DNA from: Leadbetterella lacunae | GTDB taxonomy: Bacteria > Bacteroidota > Bacteroidia > Cytophagales > Spirosomataceae | Assembly: GCF_042649125.1 (NCBI RefSeq) | Contig: NZ_JBHRYQ010000001.1 | Span: forward strand, 3,224,001-3,288,000 | DNA length: 64,000 bases | Reading direction: 5' to 3' | Made by a program: the position numbers and the translations under genes | Shown here: positions 52,201-60,349 of the stretch, piece by piece | How positions within the stretch are numbered: position 1 is the stretch's first letter | How the letters are laid out: every line of letters begins with the position of its first letter | The notes under the pieces: generated by a model | Told to the model about the DNA's origin: nothing | Databases searched by the model: none | Seen by the model: the letters and a program-made list of their open reading frames with translations, nothing else

Positions 52201-53111
52201 AAATCATAAATTTGCTTAAGGCTGACAATCTAATTGATGTAGTCGGATTACAAGCTCACTCTTTTTCAACCAGAAAATACAATGCCGAACAATCGTTTGC
52301 AGATCATACTTTGTTTTTAAAGAGCAAAATAGACCAAATTGCCGAAACCAATATCCCATTGATGATAACTGAATTGGATATAGACGGAGATACCGATGAC
52401 ACCTACACGGTGACTTCAGACAAAGCCATAAGCGATGCATTTCAAAAATCTGAATATGAGCGTATTTTTGGACTTTACTGGAACCACCCATCTGTAATCG
52501 GAATCACGCTTTGGGGTTGGAGAACTGGACACTGGAGAACAGACCAAAAAGCATATTTGATAGACCCGTGCTCAGAAGATGAACGCCCTGCATTGAAAGA
52601 ATACCTAAATAACACCTTGGCAAACAACCCAAGTAGTGTTAGAGCATCAGCGAACCCAGCCTTAACAGCCACAAGAGCTCCCGGACAGTGTGGCCTTACG
52701 GCTATCAGCCCTGCCAAAGCTGTGGTTTGTCCAAGCGGAAGTGTGGTACTTACCGCAAGCGGATGCACAGGCAGCATAACTTGGTCTGGTGGCACTTCGG
52801 GAAGTACCACATCGGTTACAGTATCGCCTACCAAAAACACAGTTTACACGGCAACTTGCTCAACTGGAGGCACTGTGGCTGTGGAAGTTAAAATAGCCCC
52901 AAACACAAATGTGATAGCGAGCGATATTAAGTCTGGCACACAGTTTGTTAAAGTTGTACAGACTATAGAGTCGGCCAAAAACATTGGAGACCTCAGCTAC
53001 GCCAGCCAACCCAATGTGGCATACGAAGCAGGAAACTCAATAAGTTTGCTTCCTGGTTTTAAAGCTGAGAATGGCAGTGTTTTTAAAGCAGAAATAAAAA
53101 CATGTTACTAA
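49206..53111 (+). CDS. GH10 endo-1,4-beta-xylanase with five tandem CBM4/9-like modules
   Basis: A 1301-residue secreted enzyme. The signal peptide ends near residue 26 (ISLAQ). Five CBM4/9-like modules start about residues 27, 176, 332, 485 and 634, each opening with a pattern like NxxxNxxFExGxGDxFxNW. Modules 1 and 2 are nearly identical. The GH10 barrel (about 790-1140) has acid/base E915 (VANEIIND) and nucleophile E1056 (ITELDIDG), with VLVWGNQQPAW and VVGLQAHSF. The C-terminus has a short Ig-like unit and a coathanger-type tail (about 1255-1301; AGNSISLLPGFKAENGSVFK). It should cleave xylan backbones outside the cell while the CBMs hold the substrate. Confidence 0.94.
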   Translation: MFKTLPIKITFLATFLCLFWGNISLAQNLLSNPGFELGSGDNFTNWAKTNGATYLTATTAPTEIHGGTRALKSAGPGYAGQQYQVQLVGDAAATTIGSSYTLKIWIKAATAGGNVRFSTQPSAMYSTDMSVPDGVWTQLSWTFTANVASTQIALDLGQSNVVYFIDDAELALSPVNLVPNASFENGSGDIFTNWTKQNGASYLTATTTPAEVHAGRRALKSAGPGFAGQQYQVQLLSDAIPTTIGTSYTFKIWVKAATAGGTIRFSSQPSALYSADLSVPDGVWTQLSWTFTANVANTQIALDLGQSNVVYYLDDMEMLGSPAPAPTVNLTNYAPNFSFEDGTGNTFTNWTELNGAGSFFETTVAGEVKVGLRALKVISAVADPGNPWKVQLGSAYLNTPIGKNFSYSIYIKVASGTGKVRISTISPLANYGAYGYSATTDIGTEWQKVTLNFVPVEATTRIAIDLGGAANTYFVDDLKLTSSDAIIVANGDFELGAGDNFYNWQKTNGAAFLTSTTTETHAGTRALRAEVTGTQANAGQPWSVQIKNDAIATTVGNQYTFSVWAKAAAAGGQIRFSTDPSPQYSANFDVTTEWKKFSWTITANTTATNFLLDLGKDAGVYFIDDISIVPAVANLIVNGSFELGTTNDFTNWGKWNGAANITATTTLAEVNEGTRAVKVINPAVGNPWEVQLVSDPMATVVDKNYIATIYVKSMAGGEILRYSTNATAGAQYGPDFTITTNWTAMTWTFKANDASTRIVLDMGKSAGTFYVDNITVVEADACAIKYQIPAGQTPIATGKNKFLGMIYSSAQSPNLNKYFNQVTPENSGKWASIEGTEGVYNFTEVDAAREYAKVNNFPFRFHVLVWGNQQPAWLKPMTDAQKVTKLKAWFQAVANHYDGSTNARAKLEYIEVANEIINDPPSMGSNGVYSDNTNDSGSGGYVNALKSLNVELGTTPSEWDWVVNAFKLARQYFPCETKLVLNEFNAETNYLNITDKYVEIINLLKADNLIDVVGLQAHSFSTRKYNAEQSFADHTLFLKSKIDQIAETNIPLMITELDIDGDTDDTYTVTSDKAISDAFQKSEYERIFGLYWNHPSVIGITLWGWRTGHWRTDQKAYLIDPCSEDERPALKEYLNNTLANNPSSVRASANPALTATRAPGQCGLTAISPAKAVVCPSGSVVLTASGCTGSITWSGGTSGSTTSVTVSPTKNTVYTATCSTGGTVAVEVKIAPNTNVIASDIKSGTQFVKVVQTIESAKNIGDLSYASQPNVAYEAGNSISLLPGFKAENGSVFKAEIKTCY

Positions 53112-53168
53112 GGTTTTCAATTCAAAAACAATCTGCATTCAGTTGCAGGGTTTTACTATTTATTTAAT

Positions 53169-53474
53169 ATGAACAATTCAATACATGTAGGAGGGAGAAC
53201 CTCAGTTCCTGTAAATGAAATACAATACCTTGAGGCAAAAGAAAACTACTCGTTGATTCATTTGTGCACAGGAAATAAAATATTAGTAGCCACCACACTC
53301 AAGACCCTTGAAGAGCGACTTTCGCCTTTTCAGTTTACGAGAGTCCGAAGAGGAATATTGGTAAGCGATAATTTTATAAAAAAAGTAGTAAACAACCGAG
53401 TAACACTAAGAAACAATCTAGTCTTGATGATTCCGAGAAGGAAGCTAGATAAGTTTAAATACTCAGGAGAATAA
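53169..53474 (+). CDS. Stand-alone LytTR DNA-binding protein
   Basis: A 101-residue protein that is little more than one LytTR domain, a beta-sheet DNA-binding fold. Landmarks are VNEIQYLEAKENYSLIHL, TTLKTLEERL, FTRVRRGILVSDNFI and the final VLMIPRRKLDKF. It has no receiver domain, so it cannot be a classical response regulator. It starts 58 bp after the xylanase gene and ends before a clear terminator. It could regulate the xylanase locus or act with another signalling protein. The family call is secure; the target is unknown. Confidence 0.85.
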   Translation: MNNSIHVGGRTSVPVNEIQYLEAKENYSLIHLCTGNKILVATTLKTLEERLSPFQFTRVRRGILVSDNFIKKVVNNRVTLRNNLVLMIPRRKLDKFKYSGE

Positions 53475-53512
53475 AAAGAAATAAATCAAGAGGTATAATT
53501 TAGATAGAAGCC

Positions 53513-53548
53513 AAAATCCAGTGTCGGTCTCGATGCTGGATTTTTTTT
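53513..53548 (+). terminator. Terminator after the LytTR gene
   Basis: AAAATCCAG (53513-53521) pairs perfectly with CTGGATTTT (53536-53544), with an inner TCG/CGA pairing and a run of eight T. Confidence 0.8.
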
Positions 53549-53584
53549 ATGCTTTGGCACCACAAACCGAACCCAATAAACACA

Positions 53585-53614
53585 AAAAAGCCGACTCTTT
53601 CGAATCGGCTTTTT
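53585..53614 (-). terminator. Terminator of tRNA-Phe
   Basis: AAAAAGCCGA (53585-53594) pairs perfectly with TCGGCTTTTT (53605-53614). On the minus strand it lies 6 bp past the end of the tRNA and ends in a T-run. Confidence 0.85.
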
Positions 53615-53619
53615 GAAGG

Positions 53620-53692
53620 TGGTGATGGACGGGATCGAACCGCCGACACAAGGATTTTCAATCCTTTGCTCTACCAACTGAGCTACATCACC
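53620..53692 (-). tRNA. tRNA-Phe (GAA)
   Basis: On the minus strand the 73-nt gene begins GGTGATGTAGCTCAGTTGG. It has a seven-pair acceptor stem GGTGATG/CATCACC, the anticodon loop TTGAAAA with anticodon GAA inside an AAGGA/TCCTT stem, and the T-loop GGTTCGATCC. The discriminator base is A. CCA is not encoded (CCT follows). A terminator lies just downstream. Confidence 0.95.
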
Positions 53693-53796
53693 ATTGTGAT
53701 TACACCACCATTCCCTCGTTTGGGTGTGCAAAATTAGACAAAAGATTTTTAATTACAAATTTCCTTGAAAAAAAATATTAAAAATTTATTTGTACC

Positions 53797-53826
53797 TTGT
53801 TTTTAATCTGATTTTTTCGATATTTG
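53797..53826 (+). promoter_or_regulatory. Promoter of the Fe-S reductase gene
   Basis: TTG at 53797-53799, a 19-nt spacer, then GATATTTG at 53819-53826, which matches TAnnTTTG at all but one position. Transcription would start near 53833, inside a 14-bp palindrome. Confidence 0.6.
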
Positions 53827-53831
53827 CAATG

Positions 53832-53845
53832 GTATGCATGCATAC
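53832..53845. promoter_or_regulatory. 14-bp palindrome at the transcription start
   Basis: GTATGCATGCATAC is a perfect palindrome placed directly after the -7 box and at the predicted start point, the position of a repressor operator. The binding protein is unknown. Confidence 0.5.
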
Positions 53846-53872
53846 TAATTAAAATCTAAAAAACCTTACAAT

Positions 53873-55204
53873 ATGCAAGTGCTCAGTCAAGTATTATTTG
53901 TAGCTGCATTAGCCACAGCAGTTTATCTTATAGCTAAAAGAGTGGTTTTAATAAAAAAAACAATTCAGCTAGGTAGAGCCGATGATCGCACCGACAGACC
54001 TGCCAAACGATTAAAAAACATGATTTTTGTGGCTTTGGGTCAAAAAAAGATGTTTACAAGACCCAGTGTAGCCTTTATGCACTTAATCGTGTATGTGGGT
54101 TTTATCATCATTAACCTCGAAGTTCTCGAAATAATATTAGATGGCGTGTTAGGTACGCACCGTATTTTCCTTAAACCTTTAGGATCTCTTTATCCTTTTT
54201 TAATAAACACTTTTGAAATATTAGCCTTTGGGGTAATTGTAGCCTGTGTGGTGTTTTTAATAAGACGAAATGTTACCAAGGTAGAAAGACTACAGGGAAG
54301 CAAACACCGCGAAATGGGAAACTGGCCAAGCCTTGACGGAAACTTAATTTTGGTTTTTGAAATAATGCTGATGTCAGCTTTCTTAAAAATGGATGCCGCT
54401 GACGCAGTTTTGCAAAGCAGAGGTGTAGGCCACTTTGGCGAAGCCATCACAGGGAGCTTTGTAATAAGCCAATTTATAGAACCATTTATGCAGCCTTTCT
54501 CTGACGCTACACTTGTATTTGCAGAACGTGCCGCTTGGTGGTTCCACATTTTAGGTATAATGGGCTTTGCATTATATGTAACGTATTCTAAGCACCTCCA
54601 CATTGCATTGGCGTTTCCTAACACCTATTTTGGCGACTTAGAGCCAAAAGGCCACATGAAAAACATGCCAGCAGTTAGCACAGAAGTAAAAATCATGTTA
54701 GGCTTAGAACAAGCCCCTGAAACCCCAGCCGAAATAGGCAGGTTTGGTGCCAAAGACGTAGAAGACCTTTCATGGAAAAATCTGATGGACGCCTACAGCT
54801 GCACAGAGTGTGGAAGGTGCACGTCTTCTTGCCCAGCCAACCAAACAGGCAAAGCCCTTTCTCCAAGAAAAATCATGATGGACACACGTGATAGACTTGA
54901 GGACATTCAAGCCGGTTGGAAGAAAAATGGAGCCGACTTCAAAGACGAAAAAACACTACTTGGCGACTATATCACAGACGAGGAGCTATTGGCATGCACA
55001 ACCTGCAACGCCTGCGTACAAGAGTGCCCTATTATGATTAGCCCATTGGATATAATTTTACAACTAAGAAGATTTAGGGTGATGGAGGAAAGTCAGGCAC
55101 CACAGTCGTGGAATATGATGTTCCAAAACCTAGAAACCAGCATGGCTCCATGGAAATTTTCTCCAGACCAGCGTTTTGATTGGGCTAAAGACCTCGAATC
55201 ATAA
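53873..55204 (+). CDS. Membrane-bound Fe-S reductase (HdrD/GlpC-like)
   Basis: A 443-residue inner-membrane protein. Four to five hydrophobic spans (about 1-230) resemble the cytochrome-b-like part of heterodisulfide-reductase-related proteins. A cytoplasmic ferredoxin domain follows (about 300-390) with two 4Fe-4S motifs, CTECGRCTSSCP and CTTCNACVQECP. It should pass electrons between the quinone pool and a soluble partner. In many Bacteroidota it is followed by a second Fe-S protein with CCG domains. Here the next gene is anmK, so the partner is elsewhere. It has a good promoter with a palindrome at the start site. Confidence 0.87.
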   Translation: MQVLSQVLFVAALATAVYLIAKRVVLIKKTIQLGRADDRTDRPAKRLKNMIFVALGQKKMFTRPSVAFMHLIVYVGFIIINLEVLEIILDGVLGTHRIFLKPLGSLYPFLINTFEILAFGVIVACVVFLIRRNVTKVERLQGSKHREMGNWPSLDGNLILVFEIMLMSAFLKMDAADAVLQSRGVGHFGEAITGSFVISQFIEPFMQPFSDATLVFAERAAWWFHILGIMGFALYVTYSKHLHIALAFPNTYFGDLEPKGHMKNMPAVSTEVKIMLGLEQAPETPAEIGRFGAKDVEDLSWKNLMDAYSCTECGRCTSSCPANQTGKALSPRKIMMDTRDRLEDIQAGWKKNGADFKDEKTLLGDYITDEELLACTTCNACVQECPIMISPLDIILQLRRFRVMEESQAPQSWNMMFQNLETSMAPWKFSPDQRFDWAKDLES

Positions 55205-55274
55205 AAAATATCAACACGAAGCGATATATTATTGACAAGGAAGATGGATATTTGGGTTCAGAAAATCAAACTTC

Positions 55275-56471
55275 ATGAACTCAAATATTCAACGCCTTTA
55301 CGAAATCGCTCAAAAACCTTCACGCAAAATCATTGGCCTTATGGCCGGAACTTCGCTTGATGGACTTGACATAGCCTTATGTACCTACCAAGGCAGCGGC
55401 CTACAAACCAAAGTAACCGTAGACGAGTTTGAAACTATTCCTTTTTCGGAAGAAGTTAAAAATGAAATCCGTAAAATATTCGCTAAAAAAGAGATTGAAT
55501 TTGAGCAATTGTGTTTACTAAATCCTTGGATTGGCAACCTCCACGCCGAAATGATTAATGCTTTTCTTCAAAAAAGAAATATCCCAAATACCGAAATAGA
55601 CCTAATAGCGAGCCATGGCCAAACGGTTTTTCATGCCCCAAAAATTCAGCATGCAAAAGCCAACTTCCCCAACGCTACTCTTCAGATTGGCGACGGCGAC
55701 CATATCGCAGTTAAAACTGGTATTATAACCCTTTCTGATTTTAGACAAAAACACTGTGCTGCAGGCGGAGAAGGTGCTCCATTGGCGGTATATGGCGACT
55801 ATTTGATATTTTCGGAGAAAAACAAAAACCGGATTTTACTTAACATGGGGGGCATCTCTAACTTCACTTTTTTGAGTGGAGACCTCGATTCTGAGAAAGT
55901 TTTTGCCACAGACACAGGCACCGGAAATACCATAATGGACGCCCTAATGCAAAGAGAATACGGCCTGCCGTATGATGAAGACGGAGCTAAAGCAAGTGCA
56001 GGAACCGTGAACAAAAGCTTATTAGAAGCGTTAAAAGACCATCCGTTTTTCACGAAAGAGCTACCCAAAACTACAGGACCGGAAGTGTTTAATTTGGCTT
56101 ATCTCGCTAACGCTCAAAAAACTAGCAATACCCAGTCTGAAACTACAGAAAACATATTGGCAACTTTGAGTCTTTTTACAGCCGAAACCATAGCCGATGC
56201 CATAAAACAGTTGCCGAGTGGCGACCATCCAAACGAGGTATTTATGAGTGGCGGCGGCATGCATAACCCGGCCATTGTGAACAAGTTAAAGGCACTATTT
56301 CCCAAAACTACATTCTTAAAAACTGACGATATAGGCATAAACGGAGATGCCAAAGAGGCTGTTTTATTTGCGACTTTGGCAAATGAAGCCATCGTGGGTG
56401 GACATACCGATTTTGGCAAACGAGGTGGCGTACCTAGCGTAACAATGGGAAAAATCAGTTTCCCAAATTAA
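55275..56471 (+). CDS. anmK: Anhydro-N-acetylmuramic acid kinase
   Basis: A 398-residue sugar kinase that opens and phosphorylates 1,6-anhydro-MurNAc to MurNAc-6-phosphate in cell-wall recycling. Family landmarks are GLMAGTSLDGLDIAL at the N-terminus, ASHGQTVFHAP, LQIGDGDHIA, RQKHCAAGGEGAPLAVYGD, LLNMGGISNFTFL and the FATDTGTGNTIMDALM segment with the catalytic aspartate. The C-terminal VFMSGGGMHNP is the adenine-binding loop. It lies 70 bp after the Fe-S gene and probably shares its transcript. Its presence implies that the cell recycles its own peptidoglycan. Confidence 0.95.
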   Translation: MNSNIQRLYEIAQKPSRKIIGLMAGTSLDGLDIALCTYQGSGLQTKVTVDEFETIPFSEEVKNEIRKIFAKKEIEFEQLCLLNPWIGNLHAEMINAFLQKRNIPNTEIDLIASHGQTVFHAPKIQHAKANFPNATLQIGDGDHIAVKTGIITLSDFRQKHCAAGGEGAPLAVYGDYLIFSEKNKNRILLNMGGISNFTFLSGDLDSEKVFATDTGTGNTIMDALMQREYGLPYDEDGAKASAGTVNKSLLEALKDHPFFTKELPKTTGPEVFNLAYLANAQKTSNTQSETTENILATLSLFTAETIADAIKQLPSGDHPNEVFMSGGGMHNPAIVNKLKALFPKTTFLKTDDIGINGDAKEAVLFATLANEAIVGGHTDFGKRGGVPSVTMGKISFPN

Positions 56472-56492
56472 AACATTTCTATAGATTTTTTT

Positions 56493-56921
56493 TTAGTCCA
56501 AAAGGCTAATGTGACACTTGGTTTTGGCTTCCACAATATCGATGCTACAGTCTTCAAACTTTGGGGCAGAAACCCTAGGTTTAAAGTTCTTTGAAAAACC
56601 AAAAGGCTCGGTTGGATACCCAATAAAATTCTTGTCGATTTTCCTGTTGTCGTTTACATCATGAAAAATAGCTACGGCGTATTTCCCTTTGGGGATGTTG
56701 GGAATATCCACAAACATTTTACCAACTTTTACATCTGCAATACGGTTTTTTATTGTGATTTTTCCTTGAGGAAAATTGGCTTTACTGTCATAGATTGCCA
56801 CCATCATGGCTCCTTTGCTACTTTTAATGTTGGTGATTTCTAAATGCAGATTCGCGGTATCGTTAGAGTCAAACGCAAAAAAAAGAATTCCCCCTAAAAT
56901 ACATAAAATGGTGTGTTTCAT
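56493..56921 (-). CDS. DUF2141 secreted protein
   Basis: A 142-residue exported protein with a signal peptide (about 1-18) and a DUF2141 beta-sandwich. The recognised blocks are LHLEITNIKSSKGAMMVAIYDS and GKYAVAIFHDVNDNRKIDKNFIGYPTEPFGFSKN. The acidic DVNDNRKID loop looks like a calcium-type site (inference). The family has no established function; members are often near carotenoid or envelope genes. It is the last gene of the minus-strand group that begins with DUF1800 at 60174, 63 bp after the DUF1501 gene. Confidence 0.88.
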   Translation of the reverse strand: MKHTILCILGGILFFAFDSNDTANLHLEITNIKSSKGAMMVAIYDSKANFPQGKITIKNRIADVKVGKMFVDIPNIPKGKYAVAIFHDVNDNRKIDKNFIGYPTEPFGFSKNFKPRVSAPKFEDCSIDIVEAKTKCHISLLD

Positions 56922-56984
56922 AGTTTAATTTTTTGTTCCTATTTCTGCTAACGAAAAATAGTCAACTATGTTATTTTGAGTATA

Positions 56985-58616
56985 TTAATTTACTTTTAAG
57001 ACTTTCAAAAAGTGATAGCGGTTGTTTACTTTTATAGTAAGCAAATACAGACCCGGGCCGCCTTTAAACTCTAAAAACACATTGTGCAAACCGGCTCTGT
57101 ATGATTTTTTATGAATAACCCCAAAAGACTGCCCACCTACAAAGCTCTGAGAAATGGTCACATCTCCCGGAAAATAGAGCGTCATATTCATAAAACCCGC
57201 TGAGTTATCAACCGGATTGGGATAAACCACAAATACGTCTTGCTCCGTAATGTTTTTTGGATTCTCAGGGTTATTTGGAGCGTTTATATCTGCATTAGTA
57301 GGCGGAATAACAGGCGGTGGCGGCAGGGTAACATCAGGAACTGTGGTTTTTAAAAAGCCCCGTTGTTCCACATATGCGAACTTAGACCCCAGCACTTTTT
57401 GTGCAAACTCGGGCGTCTGCTCAAACCAGTTCACCATGAGTTCGTAGTATATACTCCGAAAGTCTGTAGAGAACCTTAGATTTTGATGATCTCTGAAAGG
57501 CAAAAAGGCAAAGTGCCCGCCAAAAATCTCGCCTTTTACTTTTTTCCCAAAAGCAAACATTACACTCGATGTACCGTGATCGGTACCTTGGCTGCCGTTT
57601 TCATACGGCCTTCTACCAAACTCTGAGGCAGTTATGCCCACAACTTTGTCTGCATGACCAAGTGCCTCTATATCAGACTGAAACGAACTTACGGCTTCGC
57701 TGAGTTCTGCCAATAGCCTTCCATGTACTCCGTCGATAGTACCTTGGTTGGCGTGCGTGTCATAACCCAAAACCTCCACATAATACACTTTCGACTTTAG
57801 GCCTCCATTTATAAGCCTAGCCACCAATTTCAGCTGATTAGAAAGACTTTTATTGGAGTAATTTTCTATGTTTTTACCTTTATCAAAGGCCGTTTTTATA
57901 ACTTTAGAATACTCGTTTACTTGAATCCCAACTTCGTTTATATAAGCAAACTCGTCTTGGTAATATGTAGAGCCGCCTACATTAATTCGGTCGCTTTCTA
58001 CATTTTTGGCTTGGTCAAACAGCTCCTCGGCATTTTCTAAGACAATAGACTTTTCGGTGGTTTCGCCCATAAACATAAGCGAAGGATTTTGACCTATCTG
58101 AATACAATACGGGCTCTCGGGTTTATCAAAGTTTCGGTATTTATCAAAATACCGCCCTAACCATCCTGTGTTTAGGGTCTGTGTGTCATTGCCGGGCACC
58201 ACGCCACTCAGCCAAATGTCAGTTGATCTAAAATGCGAATAATTTGGATTTTCGTAGCCAACCCCATGTATAATCGATAGTTTTCCTTCGTTAAACAAAC
58301 CCAACATTCCGTTTTTAACTCCCAATTTAAGATTGGGGTGCATGGCCATCCCGAGCTCTTTGCTGATAGGAAAAACCGATTTCTGTGGAATATTAAGCGT
58401 GGGTCTATACAGTGTATAATACGATTCCCACTCATAAGGCGTAATGGTGTTCATGCCGTCGTTTCCACCCATGAGCTGAATTATCACCACAATATTGTCA
58501 TTTTCAGCATATCCTTGAGCCGGCTGGAAGCCACTCACGTGCATTTTGTCTAGCTTAAGGTTGGTGACCACCCCTAAGCCCATGGCCGACTGCTGAATAA
58601 AATTTCTCCTCTTCAT
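56985..58616 (-). CDS. DUF1501 protein with T9SS type A sorting domain
   Basis: A 543-residue exported protein. The N-terminus MKRRNFIQQSAMGLGV has Tat-like arginines. The DUF1501 domain (about 35-400) belongs to the alkaline-phosphatase/sulfatase-like fold and shows VVIIQLMGGNDGMNTITPY, LSIIHGVGYENPNYSHFRS and GITASEFGRRPYENGSQGTDHG. A proline-rich linker (PPPPVIPPTNADIN) leads to a C-terminal T9SS type A sorting domain (about 455-543; VYPNPVDNS, ending FLKVLKVN). It should be displayed outside the cell. It starts 7 bp after the DUF1800 gene, a pairing seen in many Bacteroidota and Planctomycetes. The substrate is unknown. Confidence 0.88.
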   Translation of the reverse strand: MKRRNFIQQSAMGLGVVTNLKLDKMHVSGFQPAQGYAENDNIVVIIQLMGGNDGMNTITPYEWESYYTLYRPTLNIPQKSVFPISKELGMAMHPNLKLGVKNGMLGLFNEGKLSIIHGVGYENPNYSHFRSTDIWLSGVVPGNDTQTLNTGWLGRYFDKYRNFDKPESPYCIQIGQNPSLMFMGETTEKSIVLENAEELFDQAKNVESDRINVGGSTYYQDEFAYINEVGIQVNEYSKVIKTAFDKGKNIENYSNKSLSNQLKLVARLINGGLKSKVYYVEVLGYDTHANQGTIDGVHGRLLAELSEAVSSFQSDIEALGHADKVVGITASEFGRRPYENGSQGTDHGTSSVMFAFGKKVKGEIFGGHFAFLPFRDHQNLRFSTDFRSIYYELMVNWFEQTPEFAQKVLGSKFAYVEQRGFLKTTVPDVTLPPPPVIPPTNADINAPNNPENPKNITEQDVFVVYPNPVDNSAGFMNMTLYFPGDVTISQSFVGGQSFGVIHKKSYRAGLHNVFLEFKGGPGLYLLTIKVNNRYHFLKVLKVN

Positions 58617-58623
58617 ATTTTTT

Positions 58624-60174
58624 TTAAAAAAGATAAAAGTCAGGTGCCTTTATAATGGCATTGAACAGTACGCGAATTCGCTGCCCCATCAGGTTGTTGT
58701 TTTTTGAGATTTCGTACCATTCATAGTCGGGAGCTCCGCCAAGCAACACATTCTCAAACTTCGCTTTTCGGTCGGCATTTAGCGGCCTTGCCAAAAACAG
58801 TTCGGTAATTTTTGATGTCAAAGTATGCACATCGCCATAATCTTTAAATTTAGCAGCCCATGCCCCAAACTGTTCGTCTTTGGTGCCGGAAAGAATTTCT
58901 CTCAAATAAAAAATAGTTTGAGGCAGTGTTTTGGTCGAAATCCAAGTGCGGTGACCTTTCCACCCTGACACGTTTGGCGGCCCAAAGGGCTCTAGGCCAA
59001 GAGTACTCATAATATTACGGGTATACATGTCTACATAAGGAAAATGACTCGTAATACCGATTATGGTTTCGGCAGGTGACTTTATCTGAACCCCCACATT
59101 GAGGTCATCAAAAAAGTGTTGACTTAGCAATAAGGTACGCACAGCCGGTTTAAGCTCAAAGTTGTTTTTCACCAACACATCCGCAAGGTCGGCTATTACT
59201 TTTTGGTCTCCCTTATCAGGACTCGCATATACAAAATATCGATATAGCTTATCTGCCAAAAACTTAGAAGCTACAGCTCCTTTTTTATTAAAAATGGTTT
59301 GTATAAGCTTGTTTACAGAATTTTTCTTTACGTTTTCTTCGTTGATTTCATAATCTACTGCAAAAACTTCGCCCATAAAAAGCTTAGCGTTTTTATCAAA
59401 TTTATTGATATTAAACTTGGCTTTATAGGGTTGACTTTCGTCTGCATACATGCTTACCTCCCACCCTGTCAGAATCTTCGCTGCTTCTTTTATGTCTTGT
59501 TCGGTATAATTTCCTATCCCAAGCGAAAACAGCTCCATCAGCTCACGGGCATAGTTTTCGTTTGGCGACTCACTCACGTTTTCGTTTCCGTTTAGATACA
59601 AAAGCATGGCCCCGTCGAGCGTAGTTTTTTCTAATAATGTTTTAAAATTCCCTAAATGGTTTTTACGGTAAAGGTCATTTTGAAGATAGACCGATATAGC
59701 CGGAAAGCCGTTACAATTGTGAAAGGAGGTAGTCAAAAATCCATGCCAAAAGAGCACCATTTTCTCTAAAATACTTTGTTTGTCTTGTTGCATAACGCCT
59801 ACCCACCAAGCCCCAAGGTCAAGGTTATAGTCTCCCCTAAGTTTACCCAGGGTGTCAGCCTGATCTTGTTTGGCTTTTTCACTTAGGTTTCCGGGGTTTT
59901 TAACCGTAAAACTTGCAAAAAATGGCGGTGTTGGAGAGGTGTTTTTAAAGGGAGATTCGAGCATATAGTCTACCAAACTAGCGGGCGACTTGCCTTCAAA
60001 TTTGTCAATGAGCGTTTGATCCACAGAAAAACTACTGCGTCTCAAAAGATGTATAACTTCAAGTCGGCTGAGTGGTTTTGTGTTCTCAGCTATTCCCGTA
60101 GCTAAATGTTGTCTTTCTGACTCGGTTTTTGTAAAAATACTCTTAAAGAATCCCTCTCTGCTGATTGGCTCCAT
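58624..60174 (-). CDS. DUF1800 protein
   Basis: A 516-residue protein of the DUF1800 family. Landmarks are VIHLLRRSSFSVDQTLIDKF at the N-terminus, KMVLFWHGFLTTSFHNCN, YLQNDLYRKNHLGNFKTLL, ENYARELMELFSLGIGNYTEQDIKEAAKILTGW (read in two overlapping parts) and the C-terminal GWKGHRTWIS. No signal peptide is visible at the start. Family members are mostly helical, and their task is unknown. The invariant link to DUF1501 suggests that the two act as one system, perhaps in maturing or handling an exported polymer or metal-containing product (inference). Confidence 0.88.
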   Translation of the reverse strand: MEPISREGFFKSIFTKTESERQHLATGIAENTKPLSRLEVIHLLRRSSFSVDQTLIDKFEGKSPASLVDYMLESPFKNTSPTPPFFASFTVKNPGNLSEKAKQDQADTLGKLRGDYNLDLGAWWVGVMQQDKQSILEKMVLFWHGFLTTSFHNCNGFPAISVYLQNDLYRKNHLGNFKTLLEKTTLDGAMLLYLNGNENVSESPNENYARELMELFSLGIGNYTEQDIKEAAKILTGWEVSMYADESQPYKAKFNINKFDKNAKLFMGEVFAVDYEINEENVKKNSVNKLIQTIFNKKGAVASKFLADKLYRYFVYASPDKGDQKVIADLADVLVKNNFELKPAVRTLLLSQHFFDDLNVGVQIKSPAETIIGITSHFPYVDMYTRNIMSTLGLEPFGPPNVSGWKGHRTWISTKTLPQTIFYLREILSGTKDEQFGAWAAKFKDYGDVHTLTSKITELFLARPLNADRKAKFENVLLGGAPDYEWYEISKNNNLMGQRIRVLFNAIIKAPDFYLF

Positions 60175-60319
60175 TCTAGTTTTCTAAAATCTATGCTAAT
60201 AATGACGTAATTTAAGAGTTTTTGCTTAAAAATAAGATTAAATTTTGCTTAGGAAATGGAAATCTCTCGGCTATTTATCTCCAAAAAAACACCTTTTGGC
60301 ACTTAGCCCGTAATTGTAT

Positions 60320-60349
60320 TTGGCAATGAAACAATTAAGTGTAAATTTG
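60320..60349 (+). promoter_or_regulatory. Strong promoter of the single-domain DUF1080 gene
   Basis: TTG at 60320-60322, a 19-nt spacer, then TAAATTTG at 60342-60349, an exact consensus. Transcription would start near 60356, which rules out the upstream in-frame ATG at 60314 and supports the start at 60380. Confidence 0.8.

Noticed and set aside
53486..53731. Small open frames across the tRNA region on both strands
   Set aside because: They are produced by the tRNA-Phe gene and its two flanking terminators, not by a protein gene.
54190..54624. 144-codon open frame antisense to the Fe-S reductase gene
   Set aside because: It is a shadow of a strongly conserved gene, with no start signals or recognisable protein features.
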